Shown here one piece after another: positions 27,783-30,294 of a stretch of DNA of 30,294 nucleotides. How positions within the stretch are numbered: position 1 is the first letter of the stretch; each line of letters begins with the position of its first letter. The position numbers were made by a program, and so were the translations under genes. The notes beneath the pieces are model-generated. The model saw only the letters and a program-made list of their open reading frames with translations, was not told the origin of the DNA and searched no databases. Source of the stretch: a virus; the IMG/VR virus record IMGVR_UViG_3300022074_000242, positions 1 through 30,294 of that record; one strand, 5' to 3'.

Positions 27783-28808
27783 ATGGCTACTGCAACTTAC
27801 AACCAATCGACGCTTGGCGATGGCGCGGCTCACGCGGCAGGTAACATCGCAAAAGCTGAAGCGGCTACTTTTATTCCAGAAATCTGGAGTGATGAGATTA
27901 TTGCCGCTTATCAGAAAAACCTGAAGATGGCCCCTCTTGTTAAGAAGATCGCAATGTCTGGCAAGAAAGGCGACAAGCTTCACATTCCTAAGCCTGTTCG
28001 TGGAGATGCTAATGAGAAAGAGGCTGACACTGCTGTCACTATCATTGCAAACACAGAAAGCGAACTGACTGTAGATATCGATCGTCACTTTGAGTACTCA
28101 CGTCTCATCGAAGACATCGTTGAAGTTCAGGCTCTTTCTAGCCTGCGTCAGTTCTACACTGAAGATGCTGGTTATGCACTTGCTACCAAGATCGACAATG
28201 ACCTCCACTCGTGTGGTACTGGTTTCGGCAATGGTGGTGCAGTTGTATTTGGTGCGGCTCCAACCGACTATCAGCACACTGGTTGTTTCTTTAATGACAA
28301 CGGCACAACGACTCAGTACACCGACGATACATTGGTTGGCACCATTACAGATGGTGTATTCCAAGATGGTTTTACTGATCGTTTCTTCCGAGACATGATT
28401 CAAAAAATGGATGATAACAACGTCCCAATGGAGAATCGTGTACTTGTTATCCCACCCTCAACTCGTAACGAGATCATGGGCATTGACCGTTATGTATCTG
28501 CTGACTTTGTATCAGGTCAGTCAGTACAGTCTGGTCTTATCGGTAACTTGTACGGTGTAGATATCTACGTATCTGCTAACTGTGCAACTATCGAAGCGGC
28601 GGGAGACAACACTGCGGGAACTGTCGACACTCGTGCGGCATTGCTGTTCCATCGCGATGCGATTGTTCTTGCAGAGCAAATGTCTGTACGTTCGCAAACT
28701 CAGTACAAGCAGGAATACCTTTCAACTCTGTACACGGCTGACTGCCTGTACGGTGTCGAAGTATACCGTCCTGAAGCTGGTTTCGTACTCGCAGTACCAT
28801 CTGCATAA
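27783..28808 (+). CDS. Major capsid protein
   Basis: This protein has 341 residues. It begins ATATYNQSTLGDGAA, followed by FIPEIWSDEIIAAYQKNLKMAPLVKKI, the N-terminal arm and E-loop region typical of HK97-fold coats. Further: GDKLHIPKPVRG, FEYSRLIEDIVEVQ, NRVLVIPPSTRNEIMGI (P-domain strand) and SQTQYKQEYLSTLYTADCLYGVEVYRPE (late A-domain). The ribosome site AAAGGAGATTTGAC is strong and codons are C-ending more than in neighbours, both typical of a highly expressed coat. A terminator follows. Confidence 0.9.
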   Translation: MATATYNQSTLGDGAAHAAGNIAKAEAATFIPEIWSDEIIAAYQKNLKMAPLVKKIAMSGKKGDKLHIPKPVRGDANEKEADTAVTIIANTESELTVDIDRHFEYSRLIEDIVEVQALSSLRQFYTEDAGYALATKIDNDLHSCGTGFGNGGAVVFGAAPTDYQHTGCFFNDNGTTTQYTDDTLVGTITDGVFQDGFTDRFFRDMIQKMDDNNVPMENRVLVIPPSTRNEIMGIDRYVSADFVSGQSVQSGLIGNLYGVDIYVSANCATIEAAGDNTAGTVDTRAALLFHRDAIVLAEQMSVRSQTQYKQEYLSTLYTADCLYGVEVYRPEAGFVLAVPSA

Positions 28809-28816
28809 TGAAACTC

Positions 28817-28845
28817 TGGGGGTCAGAAATGGCCCCCATTCTTTT
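28817..28845 (+). terminator. Terminator after coat gene, with alternative stem
   Basis: TGGGGGTC (28817-28824) pairs with GGCCCCCA (28831-28838), eight pairs including one T-G, followed by TTCTTTT. A second, incompatible stem, GTCAGAAA (28822-28829) with TTTCTGAC (28843-28850), is perfect over eight pairs and would undo it. This could tune read-through into the downstream genes. Confidence 0.75.
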
Positions 28846-28865
28846 CTGACTCAAGGAGAACTCCT

Positions 28866-29159
28866 ATGTCACGCTTAGCACGAGATGTTAACTCTTCAGC
28901 TATCCAATGCCTTCGACCTGGCACAACTCAAACGGTCTCTATTTCAGGTACAGCCGCCTCTTCTACTGCTGTCAGTCAGCGTGTAGCGCGTATTGTTGCC
29001 ACTGTAGACGTACACATTAGCGTTACAGGCACGGCTACTACTAGCGACTACTACATCCCATCTAACACTGTAGAGTTCATTCACACTTATTCAGGAGACA
29101 CCATTAGCTTTATCACTGGCGGAAGCACAGGCACAGCTTACGTATCGGAGATGGACTAA
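28866..29159 (+). CDS. Small beta-rich virion/decoration protein
   Basis: This protein has 97 residues. It is Ser/Thr/Val-rich with beta strands: CLRPGTTQTVSISGTAAS, ARIVATVDVHISVTGT, YYIPSNTVEFIHTYSGDTISFITGGSTGTAYV. This is the layout of small capsid or head-decoration proteins in podophages; the segment P-x-N-T-x-E-x-x-x-x-x-G-D is frequent in such proteins. It has an AAGGAGAACTCCT site, lies just after the coat terminator and shares one base with the next gene's start. Confidence 0.6.
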   Translation: MSRLARDVNSSAIQCLRPGTTQTVSISGTAASSTAVSQRVARIVATVDVHISVTGTATTSDYYIPSNTVEFIHTYSGDTISFITGGSTGTAYVSEMD

Positions 29160-30294
29160 TGTTTTTTGGCTCTAGGCTTAACAGACTAGCTACGTCTATT
29201 AGGCGAGGAATATCTAAATACTCTGTTGGTTCTGACAACCCCGGTCTTGTCTTTGACTTCATTGATAACTTTTATCAGAAGGACAAGAACCAGACTGTTA
29301 ACTTTGATGGAGCCATAACCCACGCCCGTGCTGGCAATGCCACTATGACGGACGGCTATGGGCCTGAGCTTGTAACAAATGGTTCGTTTACGGATAGCAT
29401 TGATGGTTGGTCAGGAGCGGGTTGGGTTTGGTCTAGCAGGGGCGCATCATACGACAGCGGATCAAGCGTCACTGTTGCGTTAAGCCAAGACGTAGCTGTT
29501 GAAGCCGGTAAGACATACATTGTCACCTTCACATTGATAGACGTTTCCGGCGGCACTCCTTCGCTTATGGACGGCGGACAATCGCTTCAATCGCACTCAA
29601 CAAGTGGCAATTATGAATACGTTTATATTGCTGACTCATCCACTTTTGAGTTGGGCTTCAAAGGCGGCGCGGCTACCTTTTATGTAGACAACGTAAGCGT
29701 CCGAGAGATGCCTGTTATCAAATGGGCGCCACATAATCTACTGACGTATTCTGAAGATCCATCATCGTCTCTTACAAGCACTAACGACGCATCGTGGACA
29801 TCAAACAATACTTTGACTGCCACGGCTCAATCAGGCAATCAAACGCCCTATGCTCGTGTTCTAACAACCTTTACGCAAAAAGGGACGTATGTTTTTGCAG
29901 TAGAAACAACAAGCACTACCGTTCAATACCTTACCCTACAAACTCAAATTTTTGATGCGAATGCGAATGGAGTAAGCGTATTTGATATTCAAAGCGGCTC
30001 TGTGAATACAGAGGCATCGCAACATACAGCAACAATTACAGCTACCTCTTCAGGGTTTTTATGCGCTATTGAGTTTGAATTAGATGGCACTGATTTAAAT
30101 GGCTATCTTACAATGGGCTTGTCTGAGGTATCGGGTATACACAGAATTATTGATCCTGATGGAACTGAAAGCGTTACTGTTACTCGTCTTCGCTCTTACC
30201 GCTCTGACTTAGGCGGCATGGTAGACAACCCTGATCGTGGAGACTCATACGTCCCTACAACGTCAGCGGCTAAGTACCTCCCAAGAGTAGGCCA
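29159..30294 (+). CDS. Tail fibre/lectin-domain protein, N-terminal part (3' partial)
   Basis: The ATG at 29159 overlaps the previous stop (TAATG); the frame stays open to the edge (378 residues). It starts MFFGSRLNRLATSIRRGISKY, a possible attachment region. Residues about 75-185 contain GPELVTNGSFTDSIDGWSGAG and a later FYVDNVSV, the pattern of a carbohydrate-binding CBM-type jelly roll (LVTNGxFxxxxxGW...). A second beta-rich domain (HNLLTYSEDPSSS...) runs to RVG, a pattern found in phage lectin-like domains. It probably binds host glycans. The window edge cuts it; the fibre end at 1-323 is not its direct continuation in frame. Confidence 0.7.
   Translation, partial: MFFGSRLNRLATSIRRGISKYSVGSDNPGLVFDFIDNFYQKDKNQTVNFDGAITHARAGNATMTDGYGPELVTNGSFTDSIDGWSGAGWVWSSRGASYDSGSSVTVALSQDVAVEAGKTYIVTFTLIDVSGGTPSLMDGGQSLQSHSTSGNYEYVYIADSSTFELGFKGGAATFYVDNVSVREMPVIKWAPHNLLTYSEDPSSSLTSTNDASWTSNNTLTATAQSGNQTPYARVLTTFTQKGTYVFAVETTSTTVQYLTLQTQIFDANANGVSVFDIQSGSVNTEASQHTATITATSSGFLCAIEFELDGTDLNGYLTMGLSEVSGIHRIIDPDGTESVTVTRLRSYRSDLGGMVDNPDRGDSYVPTTSAAKYLPRVG

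Noticed and set aside
1-30294. Circular closure joining the right-edge fibre gene to the left-edge fibre end
   Set aside because: Direct joining puts the right-hand frame out of phase with the left one and meets a stop after two codons; no terminal overlap is visible.
1-30294. tRNA genes and an integrase with attachment site
   Set aside because: No cloverleaf with a T-arm pattern was recognised, and no tyrosine or serine recombinase signature occurs in any frame.

Overview
The window is a near-continuous stretch of a tailed double-stranded DNA phage genome (Caudoviricetes) with a podovirus-like virion. It carries a P22/T7-type portal, scaffold and coat block, tail-tube adaptor and nozzle proteins, and a very long ejection protein fused to a lysozyme; no tape measure, tail tube or sheath gene is seen. 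Tail-fibre repeats and small structural proteins of the kind common in aquatic phages suggest a host among aquatic Pseudomonadota; this is inference. No integrase, DNA polymerase, RNA polymerase or tRNA gene is visible. Tail-fibre sequence runs off both ends, so the window is not shown to be a complete genome.

Layout. (1) 1-11225, plus strand: end of a tail fibre, small tail proteins, an XhlA-like protein and holin, a Gly-rich acidic protein, the tail adaptor and nozzle, then three internal/ejection proteins ending in the GH24 lysozyme fusion. (2) 11222-13399, minus strand: NinG-like, NinB-like and a RecA-fold ATPase. (3) 13546-14713, plus strand: an ERF-type annealing protein, a small protein, a protein with an SSB-like acidic tip, a terminator and a DUF4224-like gene. 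(4) 14920-19311, minus strand: about 14 mostly small, acidic, tightly overlapping early-type genes around an ArdC-like antirestriction protein. (5) 19312-20133: an 822-base gap without a credible gene, GC-rich and full of hairpins, ending in a 9-bp repeat block. (6) 20134-30294, plus strand: nuclease-fold protein, small terminase, basic protein, M15 endolysin, small virion protein, large terminase, portal, a nested gene, four small very basic proteins, two small genes, scaffold, coat, decoration-like protein and the start of a tail fibre.

How it fits together. ERF, the SSB-tip protein, NinB/NinG and the ATPase form a recombination and replication set. ArdC and the small acidic genes look like host-takeover functions. 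The plus-strand late block builds, packages and releases virions.

The two most unusual features are in non-coding DNA. First, 19337-19860 looks like a large structured RNA on the plus strand: a dozen hairpins, several needing G-U pairs that exist only on that strand. In size and phage context it resembles the ornate phage RNAs GOLLD and ROOL, but homology could not be tested. Second, a 75-bp block of 9-bp repeats (unit GGGCATTCT) occurs twice, 7716 bp apart, with the same internal layout: once beside the ATPase and once just after the structured RNA.
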